64,000 bases of DNA, from positions 20,727,686-20,791,685 of the forward strand of contig OX246738.1 of assembly GCA_945910005.1 (NCBI GenBank), read 5' to 3'. Position numbers and translations under genes: made by a program. The notes under the pieces were generated by a model that had not been told where the DNA came from, searched no databases, and saw nothing but the letters and a program-made list of their open reading frames with translations. Below are positions 12,311-25,160 of the stretch, one piece after another. The stretch is from Isoperla grammatica (taxonomy: Eukaryota > Arthropoda > Insecta > Plecoptera > Perlodidae). Each line of letters starts with the position of its first letter. Within the stretch, counting starts at the first letter, position 1.

Positions 12311-15300
12311 GTGATATTAAATCAGATTCTAGATTTAGTTTTTTAAGATATAATTAAAACAAAATGTTATGCAGTTTTAAACGTGGGAATACTCGTTTCA
12401 ATTACTCCCAATACCCCCTTAGGTGGAACATTTATGTGTGGCTAATAGTTCACTTACATACTTTTGCAATATGCTTTAAGTTTGGTTACAAAACATTGCC
12501 AAATATGTATATTGTTACAGAAATTAATGTCCGTGGTCATTTAATTATTGACTTCATTTATTATACTACAAAACTTTACAGATGGTATGTGTGCAATATA
12601 AGAGATGTCAAACTTTGAGGTGGTGGAAGGATGGGTTGTCTGATCAATGTGATTGTATGTAGGACTACACCTTTCTACAAATACGAAAATAATAATAATT
12701 TCACTGTTTCGAAACCAAGTATATGTTGATTGGAAAAGGCCTCCGGGTAAGAACCGCGTTCACTGAATTGAAAATGTTGATGTTTTGGGTCCGAGGTTCA
12801 ATTATTGAGTTTCGAAAACTGAAATTGTCTTCAATACCAATCGGCGCAAACATGAAAATGTGTAATTGCATGGAAACAGGTATTACCAACACTCAACAAT
12901 CAAGCTGTTATTATTAGATTTGGCCCCAAAACCAACCGCAAGTTGTTTCATGTATAGGTGTGGTATTATATAATATTATTTTTAATATTATTAGCATTAT
13001 ACATATTTTTTATCTTCTTTGTACAGTGTTAATTCACGCATATACAGTGTAAGTTTAAACTACCGGTTATATTCAATAGTGAAAATAATGTGTTTAAATA
13101 ATATTATATTAAACGTGTTATTGTGTTCGCACTATTACTGAACTTCTCTATCATCTGCACATACATAATAGCAGATGTATTTTATCTTACCAATACTTGT
13201 TATTATACGTTTTGAACTCTCATGAAAAGTAGTATAATAACAAAAGTAGATAGTAAATAAAATCACCCTTATGTTTCCGAGTGATTCCTTTAAAAACTTG
13301 ATCATCTGGTTAGCATTTTAACTAATAACGTTATATTTAACTGGAAGTTAACAAGTCAGTTAATTATCAATTTTTATCTTGTGATAAGAAGTAAATTGTG
13401 TGTTTAAATTTGTTTTAATATAATAATGAATATACTATACACAATGTTTTACTATAAAGTGATGGCAAAAGTAAAATGTGTTTGCACTGACCCGTAATCG
13501 AATGCGACAAAAAATATTTTATTTGTAACAAATATGATGAGATATCAGAACAGTTAATTCATTATTATTGTAATTATTATAGTATTGATATGGATTATAT
13601 ACCAATCCTAACTGTTCAAAGTAAATATACTAAAACTTAAAGCGTATCCATCCGAAATACTATTGTTTAGTTTATTGTTTGTTGGGATAACGATAAACTG
13701 AGGTTTAAACCCAAGGCGAGAGCAAGACATTGCAGATAACCGAATGTTCCATCACACATCGTCATATAATTCTTTTGATTTTTTCATGCAATGTATATTC
13801 TAAATACTAGACTAGACATAATTTTTTTCGGAATGGTTTGTTACATATAAAATAAAAAAATAAACATGAAAAACATCTTCAATTGTTTGTGATGGCAAAA
13901 ATATCGTACGTCTAGTGTGTTTTGCACATGATCACACATAGACCGGCTTAACAAACCCCTCAGTGATAATTACTCGGAGCAGGATTGTGTTGCATTAGAA
14001 GAAAATGTGAAACATTATAGAGCATGTTTTGTGCACACTGTACATATACATTGCGAATAATCGATATAAGGTTAACTTGCTTACAATAGTACAGGTGTCA
14101 CGTGTCCCGCATTCATAGTTGACCCATATCCCGTTGGAAATCTATAGTTGATACATAATTGTTCTATGCGTGTTATTTTCGACAAAAAAACAAATTTCCT
14201 TTGGTTGTGTAAAATGGATGGACTGGCTATAAATATGAATCACAAACCCTAAAATGTTGCTTAAATTAACGGATATAGATAGAATTTTTAAGAACGCATT
14301 ATATAAATGTATACACATAATGACAGGAACATATCTATAACGCTTGCAATATAATTATACATGGGATTACATTAATGTTCATCTAATGTAATAACTCTAA
14401 TGTAAATTTAATATACAATGAATCTAATTACATTGAACTCGTTATGTTGTTTTACTTGAGAACATGTAAATACCCCAAACAAATGCGATAAAAGACCGAC
14501 CAAACTTCCTATGTCAGTTTCTTATGTGCGAGCGTATTATTTTATGGGCCATAGTTGTTTTTCTATTTCCGGTATATCTTGGGCAGTCGAGAAGCTTTTT
14601 TTAGCTCTCTGGCGTTAGTTCTCTCTTGTTAATTGTTTCTCTTATCTGAGTAGCCACTACACACACAAAAAGAGAAACTTCTTCTCGAACTCTCTCCTTT
14701 AGTGTGTCACGTCTTACAATGTGCTCTTTAAAAGTTAAAGCTACCCTTGTATCGTAGTCCAATGAATTGTTTCGTAGTTCCCCTTTAACGGTGATGCCCG
14801 CGCTTCGTTTTCCCGCGCAACTCGCGACGAGCGCCACCTCCCCCCCCCCATCTCCCTTCCCCGCCAACCACCCCTAACACGCCGACTTATTGTATCGAGT
14901 TATTTCGAGGAGTCGACTCAGCTGCGCATGAATATATCGATTCTTTCTCGTGGAAACTTCGACTCGATACGACTTGTACCCGACCAACTTTCAAGTTTGT
15001 CCGCTAGATAGCAGTCAAGTCTGGATATGGAAACGCGTTGTCTTCAATGGAGCTGAATTCAAAATGGAATATTTTACACACAACATGTAGCAAGAAGTAC
15101 TGCAACTACTGTTATATACGAAATTGATTATATGACAACCAGTTAATAACTGTATTGTTTATATCCTTCATATTAGAAAGAATATATCATTTTAGTTCGT
15201 GTTGCAGATGGAAAATGCAAATCACTTGCATACTATTGCCGACCAATTACTTTACTTTCCCTCCGGCTTATCAATTGCATTAATTAAGTTAACCTAGTGA

Positions 15301-16263
15301 ATCACTTAAGAGCTGCATTAAATTAAAAAAGAATGTTCGTATCTGAAGTATATAAAATAAATAATTATGATAAGTATCAACGTCATAACAATCCTTATCT
15401 TGGTGCCATGCTCTCTGTGAAAGCAAGTACAACATTGTACGGTTGGCGACCGATGTTGACGGCTTCAAGAGTGAGGTATTGAGTTCAGATTGAAAGTTGA
15501 TATTCTGTAAGGCAGTGTAAATAGTGCGTGACTAAAGGTAACACGCAATATTATCCCGTGTTCTCGACTGTGCGCCGACCTAATGGAAACATTACAGCAT
15601 TTAGAGAAACAATTTTGTTAACAGAGCGAAATTAAAGGGCAACAACATGCAGGTAATTTATTAAGAAACAGATCGATAATATGAGTTTGGGAAGAAACGT
15701 GAGTTTTGATGTTTTCCCGCGTCGGGGGTGTTAATATGTTGAAATATTACTGAGAATGACTATTTAAAAATATGAGAATATAGTTCATGCTAAATGTGAG
15801 TATATGTAAAAGGTATTGAATTACAAATTTTAGAAGTGTAGCAGATTTTGTTATAACTGAGTAATCATAATCAAGAAAACCTTGCAAATACTAATATTTG
15901 TGTACAAATTTGTGCAAACATGAGTCTAGAATCTGATTTTTCAAACACTGTATGTTCTTTCTTTCATTATAATTTGTAATAAAAATGGCTACGGTTTGTG
16001 ACAAACATTTTCATGTGTTATCGGTGATCTGCAATCTACTCCACAGATCGAGAGTAAACGTTGTGTCGAGAAAACCACTTTCTTTTACACAACTGTGTGT
16101 CGACCATTGTAGCTAATGTTTTGAGTAATTTTATAACAAGTTGTATAAAGAAGGGATATTAATATTATTTTTTTTAAATCTTTTTATCTTATTCACGTGC
16201 GAGATTTGTATGAAGTGATTACATCAAATAAATTGTTTGCTTGGGTCCACACATCCTTCTTGC
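12311..16263. other. Non-coding, CpG-rich patch at 14.75-14.95 kb
   Basis: Strongly AT-rich except for about 14760-14960, which has CCCGCGC, CTCGCGACGAGCG and a poly-C run and could be an unmethylated regulatory patch. No exon recognised. Confidence 0.45.
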
Positions 16264-16560
16264 CTAAAATAATAAATAAATACAATAAATACATTTGTAT
16301 TTATAGTCTACTCACACAGTTACAAGAACTAATTTTCAGTAGTGAGCAATAATACCATTTATCATGTGCTTCGTTGCTATCACGGCGTTAATGTCACCGT
16401 TAACATATCAAGTTCCAAAGTGCTTATTCAGTCATGTTGGTAGGATGACATTTTGTTTTCTACATGAACTAAATGTTGGATAAGATTTTATGTAAACACG
16501 TTAAAAGACAACACACAGATGGAATGCCACAGTCAACAACATTTGAGTTTTGTACCGCGC
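16264..16560 (-). repeat. Dispersed repeat A copy, divergent
   Basis: It has an (AATAAATAC)-like tail, then GTCTACTCACACAGTTACAA and AACTAATTTTCAGTAGTGAG. The outer stem here is CTCAC (16311-16315) with GTGAG (16342-16346). Relative to CCCAC/GTGGG one base pair has changed on both sides. The inner stem is AGTT/AACT. Confidence 0.5.
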
Positions 16561-19117
16561 TTTTGATCCGATGAATTGCCTCTTTTCATGTCTTAGCCAT
16601 ATTAATTAAGACGACGTTAACTGTTGTAATGGCATGGGACTTTCTGTACAAAATTAAACTCTTTTCGCAAGGAGTAAGAAAAAAGCAATTTCTTTCTAAA
16701 ACGTGGCCATATTTTGAATATTTAATACCGTTGCTTGAGACTACCATATTATCTAGTCGCAGGATTTCGTTAAATAATATGAACCTATTAGTTTGTATCA
16801 TAAGTATTGTTAATATTATTAGTTTTATTACTATTTCTAATTAATTTTTACGTTTTGTTATGTAAATGAGTTTGTAACATATTGCCCGAAGCCCAAAGTA
16901 TTGTTAATATAATATCATAGAGCTACACGAAGTGGTACATCATGTGTATGTTATGTGAATATCTATATATTTATGCGTATTTATGTGTTATCAATTGTTG
17001 ATCAGTCTGTACAGTACTGTGTGTTACATGTGGTTTATAAGCATTCTAGTTGAACAAGATAAATAAATAATAGCTAGGCCACGCGGAACTTTCGTTTTAA
17101 TACCGATATACGTGCAGTCAAAAAGTTTACATTAGATTAAAGAAAGTTCAACTTAGTATAAAAATAGATATTCATGTATTCCAAGATGATTCTGAAACGC
17201 TCAACCACTAGTTATGTTTTGATACTAACGCTATGTAAACGCAATCTGCAAAATTTTTAATTATCATTTCCAAAAGATAAATTTGTATGCGTTTCGCTAA
17301 TGTAAATTCAGCCTTTTGAAGGAAGAGCTACTGTTACCCACAATGCGGATAATGTGTATTTACATAGGTCACTATACAATTGTAATGATCTGAACTCTGA
17401 AGCGAGTACAGAGAACTATATACATAAACATAACGTTATTTTATCTGCGTTAGTAAAGAAAAATGCATGACGTTCAAGTTGTATGGAATTGTGAATCCGT
17501 AATTTATAATAATGAGAAAATTTAACACATATTTTAAAAGATAACATAACATATTACTTCCATTAAACTTATTTCCCACACTAACACCGTGTTGCAATTA
17601 TTAGCGACCCTGTTTGCAGCAACTTCTTTCTTTCTAACGTAGTTAGCATTATTCAAGCACACTTAAAAGGGCGTTCGACATGAATTCAAATTATACACCT
17701 GAGAACTAATTCGACCTTTCATCACTTTTCGCAATTGACTTACGACGTGTGATGGGCGGAGATTTCGTTTGAACCACTCGTGATACAATCACACACTGAT
17801 GCAAATAAGCTGACATTTCGATTGTATCTAAAAAAAAAAATGAAAAAAAAAATGAAAAATAGAAAACGCCGCCATAAGGAAATTAATACATACATAGCGC
17901 AATGTATTTTTATTAAGTGTTCGCCATTATTCAGTATAATGGCGCGGGTAATATAAAACGAGCACTTGACGATAAACTCTCTCGATTGCACACTTGTAAG
18001 TATGTTTTATGAAGGATATCAGAGTCCTCCGTCATTTGGTAGGCTGGTTGTTATCTGCCATCGCGGCAAGCAGGTCGTGCCGGTAATGTGGGGTGTGTAT
18101 GTATGTATGTATGCAGTATGCACGCCGGCCGCCGTCGCGCCACTAGAGTTGCGTGTCGCATGGCAGCGACGTGCCGCGGCGACCGCCGGAACTGAAAAAC
18201 AACATCCGATAGTTTTTGCCAGGTTGTTCGTAGGCGTAAATCTCTCGCAGAGGAACGCTATGATCGAGTTATTGACAGACCTGGGTTGTTATGTTCAGTG
18301 TAGTATTTACTTGGACATGATGACAGCTTAAAGATCATCATTATTTCGGTACGCCTAAGATATAATCTATGCAAAGTGAACGACAACAAATTATTTGCAC
18401 AGTATACATATAAAAAAGACTAAATGTCACTGCAAGACGGTTGATAAGTAGGGTTTGTATTCAGGAACGATTATTGTTTTATTTGTTTGTAATCATTCCC
18501 CTTATACATACAAGGCTGCACATAAAAGGGGTAGATTTATTTGTTTAATGTGTAACATATTTAGTTATGACTGATTTATGAAAGAAAACAATAAACAAAC
18601 CTATGTCGCTATGAGTATAAAGCAAAACACTGAACAAATAACAAAGACATTAACAAAACAATAAAACAAACTACTACAGAAAAGAAGAATATGAAACAGA
18701 AAATTGTATCGCGAAAAAACATTACTAACATGTAATTGTAAAATTATATAACAAAGCATAAAATTAAAAACATTTCGGGATGTTACGCCATGTTGCAAAC
18801 ACTTACTTGACATGTCAACGTTTCTGAGTTGCTGTGAGCCCTGTACGTGACAACACTTGTCCTGACGACAGGACCCACAGCGGCCCACAAACGTCGACAT
18901 GTCATGTGTCTTGTATTCAGTATTCTTGTATTCTTGTATATACGTCGTGTAAAAACCCTATATGTTTTATAATTGTATTAACCCGGGCCACAAAAGTCAA
19001 CTTGTGATTATATATAACAAAGAAAAATGAAATATTAAAGATGTATTTTCACTTGACATATATGGTCACTCACTATCACTTGATACAGGTTAGATACATA
19101 AGGCTCCTGCGAAACTA
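16561..19117. other. Non-coding, GC-rich patch at 18.12-18.20 kb
   Basis: A 75-bp CpG-dense block (18121-18195) stands out. An open frame crosses it but has no recognisable domain. A-rich microsatellite-like runs sit at 17831-17857. Confidence 0.45.
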
Positions 19118-19246
19118 GGACCGGTCTTACAATCTCCTAATAAGTAAGCTATTTGGAGGATTTCAAGGGTTTTGATTGGTACTTGCCATGGTGAAAACAA
19201 GCTATTCGACGAATAAGTAGTTATTGGGACATTGTAAGACTGGACC
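19118..19246 (+). mobile_element. MITE family M1, copy 1
   Basis: A 129-bp element whose ends, GGACCGGTCTTACAATCTCC and the complement of GGTCCAGTCTTACAATGTCC, are inverted repeats of about 27 bp with a few mismatches. TA occurs on both sides, as in Tc1/mariner-type insertions. It is about 90% identical by eye to the copy at 22994-23140 in inverse orientation but lacks 18 internal bases. Confidence 0.7.
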
Positions 19247-20164
19247 TTACTTAGTAAGCAAATAAATAAGCCCGAAAGTTATACTAAAGAAAACTGCAAT
19301 AACTGATCAACGCGACACATCAACGAGTGTGTGAGTAGACAAGATGTATAAAGCCAAGGGGAAATACGAATAGATGTTACGATAGAAGTGTCTGAACGCA
19401 ACATGTATGTAGCTAGACTGCCTGTAAGTGGCTACAGTCGATAAGGTGCACGCGATAGCCCAGCCTAGCTTGCAGCATGCACTCTAGTAGTGGGGTAACA
19501 CAGCGGTAGTACCGTGTTGCACATTGCATTTCATGAGAAGTTGCCATTGACATTTTAGATTGATGTTTTGCATGGTTTAAAAAAATGTAATAATGTCACC
19601 TAATATTGTCACGTTATTCGTTGTGTTTGTTGTTGTGAACTTATCTAGCTACTAATAATAAAGTTTATTCATATTTTGGTTCCTGTGATTGAGGAAATGA
19701 TTCAAAAACTACCACAACAAAACGTTGCCAGTGGCACAAGAATTCGTACGTTCGGATGTACAACATTGATAATGATCTAGCAATGTGTAAATAAATGAAA
19801 TAAATGAACCAAACGCATCAATTGTCTATCTAAGCAGTTACCTGATATGACGTTAGTGGTGTATTTCGTGTATTATTTCTTATACCCTACCTTAGTAGAA
19901 TGACATCTCTAAGTCACAATGCATGAAAATAGACGTGTTTCTCAAAAATCTCGAACCACGCACTGACCAATAGCCGGCGCCTCCACCAAATCTCTCATGT
20001 AGCAAACTCACACGCCGACCAATCTGTCACAGTAATATTTTGACTCGAAGAAGCTTTCTACAAATTGATAATAAGCTCAAACTACATAAAGAAAATTATC
20101 TTCTATAACACTTACACAATTCCGCTTTGTTCAAACAAATACTAAAACACGATATGAGTCATAT

Positions 20165-20465
20165 ACTGATTTGTACGGGTAGTAGCCATTGAGATTTTCG
20201 AGATGTGGCCATATAGAACGAAACATGGCCATATTTATGTGACCAACCACTAGTCATACCGTTGATCCAATGGTAATTATTACGGTTTCTTGCGAAATAT
20301 GGCCATAGAACGAAGCATGGCCATACTTATGTGACAAACCACATGGCATTGGTATGTACGGGTAGTAGCCACTGCGCTTTCTTGCGCAATATGGCCAATG
20401 AACGAAGCATGGCCATACTTATGTGACCAACCACAAGTTATTGCCATTGGATGTGTGCCAAGCAT
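20165..20465. repeat. 92-bp tandem repeat, three copies
   Basis: The string CATGGCCATA(T/C)TTATGTGAC recurs at about 20224, 20316 and 20408, exactly 92 bp apart, with flanking GTACGGGTAGTAGCC and TTTCTTGCG blocks. The 8-bp palindrome ATGGCCAT occurs four times with two near matches. Confidence 0.75.
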
Positions 20466-21237
20466 TGTGCGAATATTTTCGTTATTTTTAACAGACACAG
20501 AATACACAATCCTCTTTGTTTAAGTAGCCCACCACTTGTATTTCATGGATCGTTGACAGCCTTTTTGCGAATTATTTCCCACATTGTGGCTAAACGACAA
20601 TTCACAAGCCGCTGTGAACCCATTTTGTGATTTGTGTTCGAGAATGTGGCCAAAGATGCATCTTGAAGACTCGTGGAATATTTCCACAGTGATCGTTGGT
20701 TATTATTACAAAAGAACTGTTTCTCATGATATAATGAAGAAAAAATGTATATGTGCGGCGGGGTTGTAATTAGATTAAAAAACTATTAGAATCATTCGTT
20801 TTTATTCACAAACATCCGCCTTTTGTAGTTAGGCAATTATTGGAAAGCCAATGTTAAACACTTTAAATCGCTATTGAAAATACGCTCATTACCCAATTTG
20901 GTTTGTACGTTACTACAATTCGTAAGTCAAAATGCGTGACTTTAAATGCCAGTGTTTGTAGGCTCACTACAATATGATGGTGCCATGACACACCCTTTCA
21001 TCAAATTAATTAACTCTGAATTAAAGGCCACTCGAATAATTATTATCACTGGATAGACACTTCGCTAATGCGTTATTATAACAGTATGTTTATGTTCAAC
21101 TGAACAAATTGTTTCGCTTAGCTTTGAACAATCTTACATTTGAAATATTGATATGTCATGTGAGTAAACTAGATATGAAACATTCATACAGTAAGACCCC
21201 TCCGGTCTCCCGTGTGACGGGCATGCATACGCTTTGT

Positions 21238-21588
21238 GCTACTGATGTTATTTTTGTTACGTATATAATGACAATCCAGTTCTGTTTTGAAAATGATTTA
21301 CAAAGGAGAGTAATAAATAAAGTATACATCAACAATGAAACATTAGGAAAAAACAAAACAACATAAAATTGCCAAAATATCTTTACATACTTTTAAACTT
21401 ATATGTTATAAATTCAATGCTACTGATGTTATTTTTGTTACATATATAATGACGATCCAGTTCTCTTATGACACTGATTAACAAAGGAGAGTAATAAATA
21501 AAGGATACATCAACAATGAAACAATAGGAAAAAACAAAACAATATAAAATTGCCAAAAAATCTTTACATACTTTTAAAATTATATGTC
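21238..21588. repeat. Direct duplication of about 175 bp
   Basis: GCTACTGATGTTATTTTTGT at 21238 recurs at 21419 (offset 181). Similarity continues through AAAGGAGAGTAATAAATAAA and AAATTGCCAAAA to TTATATGT, with scattered substitutions. It is an old tandem duplication with no coding sense. Confidence 0.75.
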
Positions 21589-22993
21589 ACATTATAATTT
21601 TTAAAAGGTAATAATTTCATTTTAAGCTTTCGTGGTAGTAGTTGTGGCGATACAGGTCGAGTTTTGTTTTCTCAGAAAAATGTCTGGGTTTCAGGTCATC
21701 TGCACGTTTGAACGTTGTATAATAATATGTAATTTACACAATGTTGGCTTCATGCAAAGGTTGTGTTGTTGAAACACACCTAGAGCGTACGTTAGTTGTG
21801 CTACATGCTTTGGGCACTGCTAATATAGAGTCAGGCCTCGTGCAGACTGCGGTCGTTGTGTTTGCATCACTCCGGGATATAGGAATGTCATCGCTGTGGT
21901 TGTTATAAAGCCCAATATTCTGAAAATATGTTTCGAACATTCCGATACTCGTACAATACTTTTTGCACATCCAATCAGAATTAAATAACATTCATATTTG
22001 TTTACATTTTACATTAATTAATTAATTAAATATTTTCTTTAATTTAACTTCATTTGAATAGAATTTTTAGAAGAAGAATTTTTAAATTGGGTGTTATAAT
22101 TCCACGCGTATATATAACCCCTACATCATCAAAAAACATTCGACACATTCAGCAATACAACTATTTATGTAAGTTGACTCTCCCTATCAAAATATTTAGT
22201 TCCATCTTATAAGTTCTAGGAATAAAATCGGTGCTAATACAATCATGCAGACCTACTATCCGAGAGCGTTTTCAGTCAGATTCAAAACAACTTCTAAGAA
22301 AAAGAGGCAAGTGTCGAAAGCAAAATTAAAAGATAAATAGCAGTAAATTTCAGTGCAAATATATTTTGAACTGTACCTCTTGATTTAATTAGAACCGCAC
22401 AACGGTAAACAAAACAAACGACCTACCAAACCTAATGTTGATATAAATAGGTCTTGCTAGTGTTTACTGTTTGTACTTTAGGCCGTCTACCTGAGTCAAG
22501 TGTTTTGGATGTCAGTGTGACGTGTAGGGTAGGTACAGTTGTTTAAGTAGGCCCATTTCAACGCCTTGGGGGATGAACGCTGCTTGTTAATTGTGTTTGA
22601 ACAGCAACAACCATAAATCCATAGCCCCCAAACGTTATGTGAACAAATAGACGGGTGTGTACCGCACTGCTTATCATGGTCTTGCACACACCCTCGTAGG
22701 ACAGCGTTTGAGTACGGTGATTAATATTAACGTTTATCAGAGCCCACATTAAAGTTTATCGTACAAAAAACGTGGAAATAATGTGTTAGAGCTGCACTGT
22801 GTAACTATTGATGGGCATATTAGTTGGGTTTTAACTAGCGTGCACTTGTGGGGGTTTTATTACAGTAAATGCCTTTTGTGGATATGAAATATATGCTGTT
22901 CCATTACTTTAATAGCCTACCTTTCTAAATTTGATTTATATTTTGTTTAGTTGTACATTTCGTTATTCTTATATCATTTCGCTATTATTCTTA

Positions 22994-23140
22994 GGTCCAG
23001 TCTTACAATGTCCCAATAACTACTTATTCGTCGAATAGCTTGTTTTCTCCATGGCAACCACCAATCAAAACCCTTGAAATCCTCCAAATAGCTTAATTGC
23101 TACAAATAACTTTCTTATTAGGAGATTGTAAGACCGGCCC
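22994..23140 (-). mobile_element. MITE family M1, copy 2
   Basis: A 147-bp element in inverse orientation to copy 1, with ends GGTCCAGTC...GACCGGCCC and flanking TTA on both sides. It keeps the block around TTATTTGTAGCAATTAAGC that copy 1 lost. Two copies in 4 kb indicate an abundant family. Confidence 0.7.
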
Positions 23141-25152
23141 TTAGGTTTTCATTATTGCGTCATCTTTTTCCCGCTTGAATTATAGTTTTTGATAAGATTA
23201 TCACTATACAGATTTTTAGTTACTTTGAGTATGGGTGGGCAGTCACCCCTTGTGTTTGGAGCTGTGCTCTTTTCTGCCAACCCCTATTAATTACGTACGA
23301 ATAGGAATATATAATAACAAATATATAATTATAAAACTAAAATGCAGTTTATTTGGAATAAACTTTAGTTTAATTGTATAGTTTAATTGTGAGTGTTAAT
23401 GATAATGTCAACTTATCTCAAATTAAAGGGTCCATCATCCATTCATGTAACACGACACTTCCAAGGCTAAGGTGGAACCTCAAAATCTATTTAGCTCAAT
23501 GTTGATCGATAGCACAAATAACGATGGTTTATAATTTCCTGGCTTATATATATATATATAATGCAAAAGTGCAAAATTGATTTCAATATGCTTTATATAT
23601 TATTCTTTATTAATAGTATTAACTAGCTGAACAGATTACAAGAATGAGTAAATTAATTAAAAATCTGCAGATGCGAGAGCTAAGCTTTAAGTTCAAGCAA
23701 ACAAGATTGCAGCCGTCTGTTTATTTAAACTCTCAGACGTTCGAAATCCAAGTTAATTGTCAATGTTTCTTTTGAGCTCATTTTAAATCCAAAATCAAGC
23801 ATATTTAAAATATTATAATACTTTCTGAACGTAGCAAGTATCAAAATTCAGTGAGTTACAGTTGGAGGCTAGACATGATTTATCAAACGTCAAACGTTTA
23901 AATCCACCCTTAATATACAAGTGCTACGTATCTTCGCCGGCAATATAGAGCAAGGGCACACAGATATAAACATCTACAATGAAGCGGCATTTCACGAGAG
24001 TTGTCAAAAGAGATAAATTTGTTCAGCCGTTCTTAATATTAAAAGAGGAAAAGACGACCAAGATGCATAGTATACTCACATGTACATGACAAGTGTGTTA
24101 TACTTCACAGTTGTCAGCATTGCAGTCGTACACATAAGAGTTCAAGATATACCCACTTCAAATACTAACTGTTTCCAAAACTGACAGTCCAGTGATATAA
24201 AGTAGGCCTAATAGCAGAGCTAAGTTTTGAATTGAGAAATATTATATCATACTAAGAAACTAAGAAAATGCTACTTAGGAATAAATAGGATGTGCTAATG
24301 CTTAATAGGAATAAATTGCAAGATATATTATATTAACCACCTGACGAAATAAAATTGCACGTTATGGCTCATGCTTGTCTTTAATTTAGTAACGATTACC
24401 TCAAGAAAATGTCAACATGTTTGTTTGTAATAGACAACTAAGACAATGTGTCAAGTATTAAGAAACTACTGAGCGTGATCATCTGTTGCCCTTAACGCTC
24501 AACGATAAACTGTCGACTTACCTCTATAGTTCGTAGCTCTTCATTCTGCTTTCATGCAAGTCGACGAGCTCAACTAAATTGGGTGGAGATACACTGTTCT
24601 TGAACGGGATGTACAGCTTGTAGTCAATTGGTAATTTTCGACATGAAAGCTATTATGCGTACCGAGTTTACTCCCCCCCCCCCCCTCCCCCCCCCCCCCA
24701 CCATTCGACAGCATTGTAGTAATACGCGTCTGTCTTAGAGGGTGAAGTTTCCTTCACGTAAACCGTATCTTGCCCGTGAAAAGACACGAACACACGTATC
24801 CAAAATTGAGTTTTCAACAGTACTTAAATGTTTTATGCAGGGCGATGAATTGTAGATTATAAAATTGCAGCAAAAAAATAAAATATTAATATTAATATTA
24901 TTTGAAGGTTTTTCCATAACAAATCCTATTTAAAGGTATTTCTAGAAACAAACTGTAAAAAGTAGTCTTTACTTTTGTATCAGATAAGTCACGGCATGGC
25001 TACGAAATGCAACATTTTCTATCATATGAATTGTGACATCGATATAAAAAATATCAATACATTGTACTTTCGCTTCCACAAACAACCAATCAAGAGACAT
25101 ACATGTTCGAATATTATACACGTTTATCATAGTTATAAAATATTCTAAGATT
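23141..25152. other. Non-coding
   Basis: A (TA)n stretch near 23547, a poly-C tract near 24673 and an ATT/TAA-rich run near 24885. No gene or element ends seen. Confidence 0.5.
24673..24700. repeat. Poly-C tract
   Basis: Two C runs split by one T. Similar C or G homopolymers occur at about 2035-2051, 2919-2932, 3283-3302, 9825-9842, 14839-14849, 40106-40116 and 46468-46484. Homopolymers over 10 bp are unusually frequent for AT-rich DNA. Several sit at or inside transposon ends. Confidence 0.8.
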
Positions 25153-25160
25153 ACGTACGT

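Noticed and set aside
17821..17870. A-rich run as a retroposon tail
   Set aside because: No body sequence resembling a SINE or LINE precedes it on either strand.
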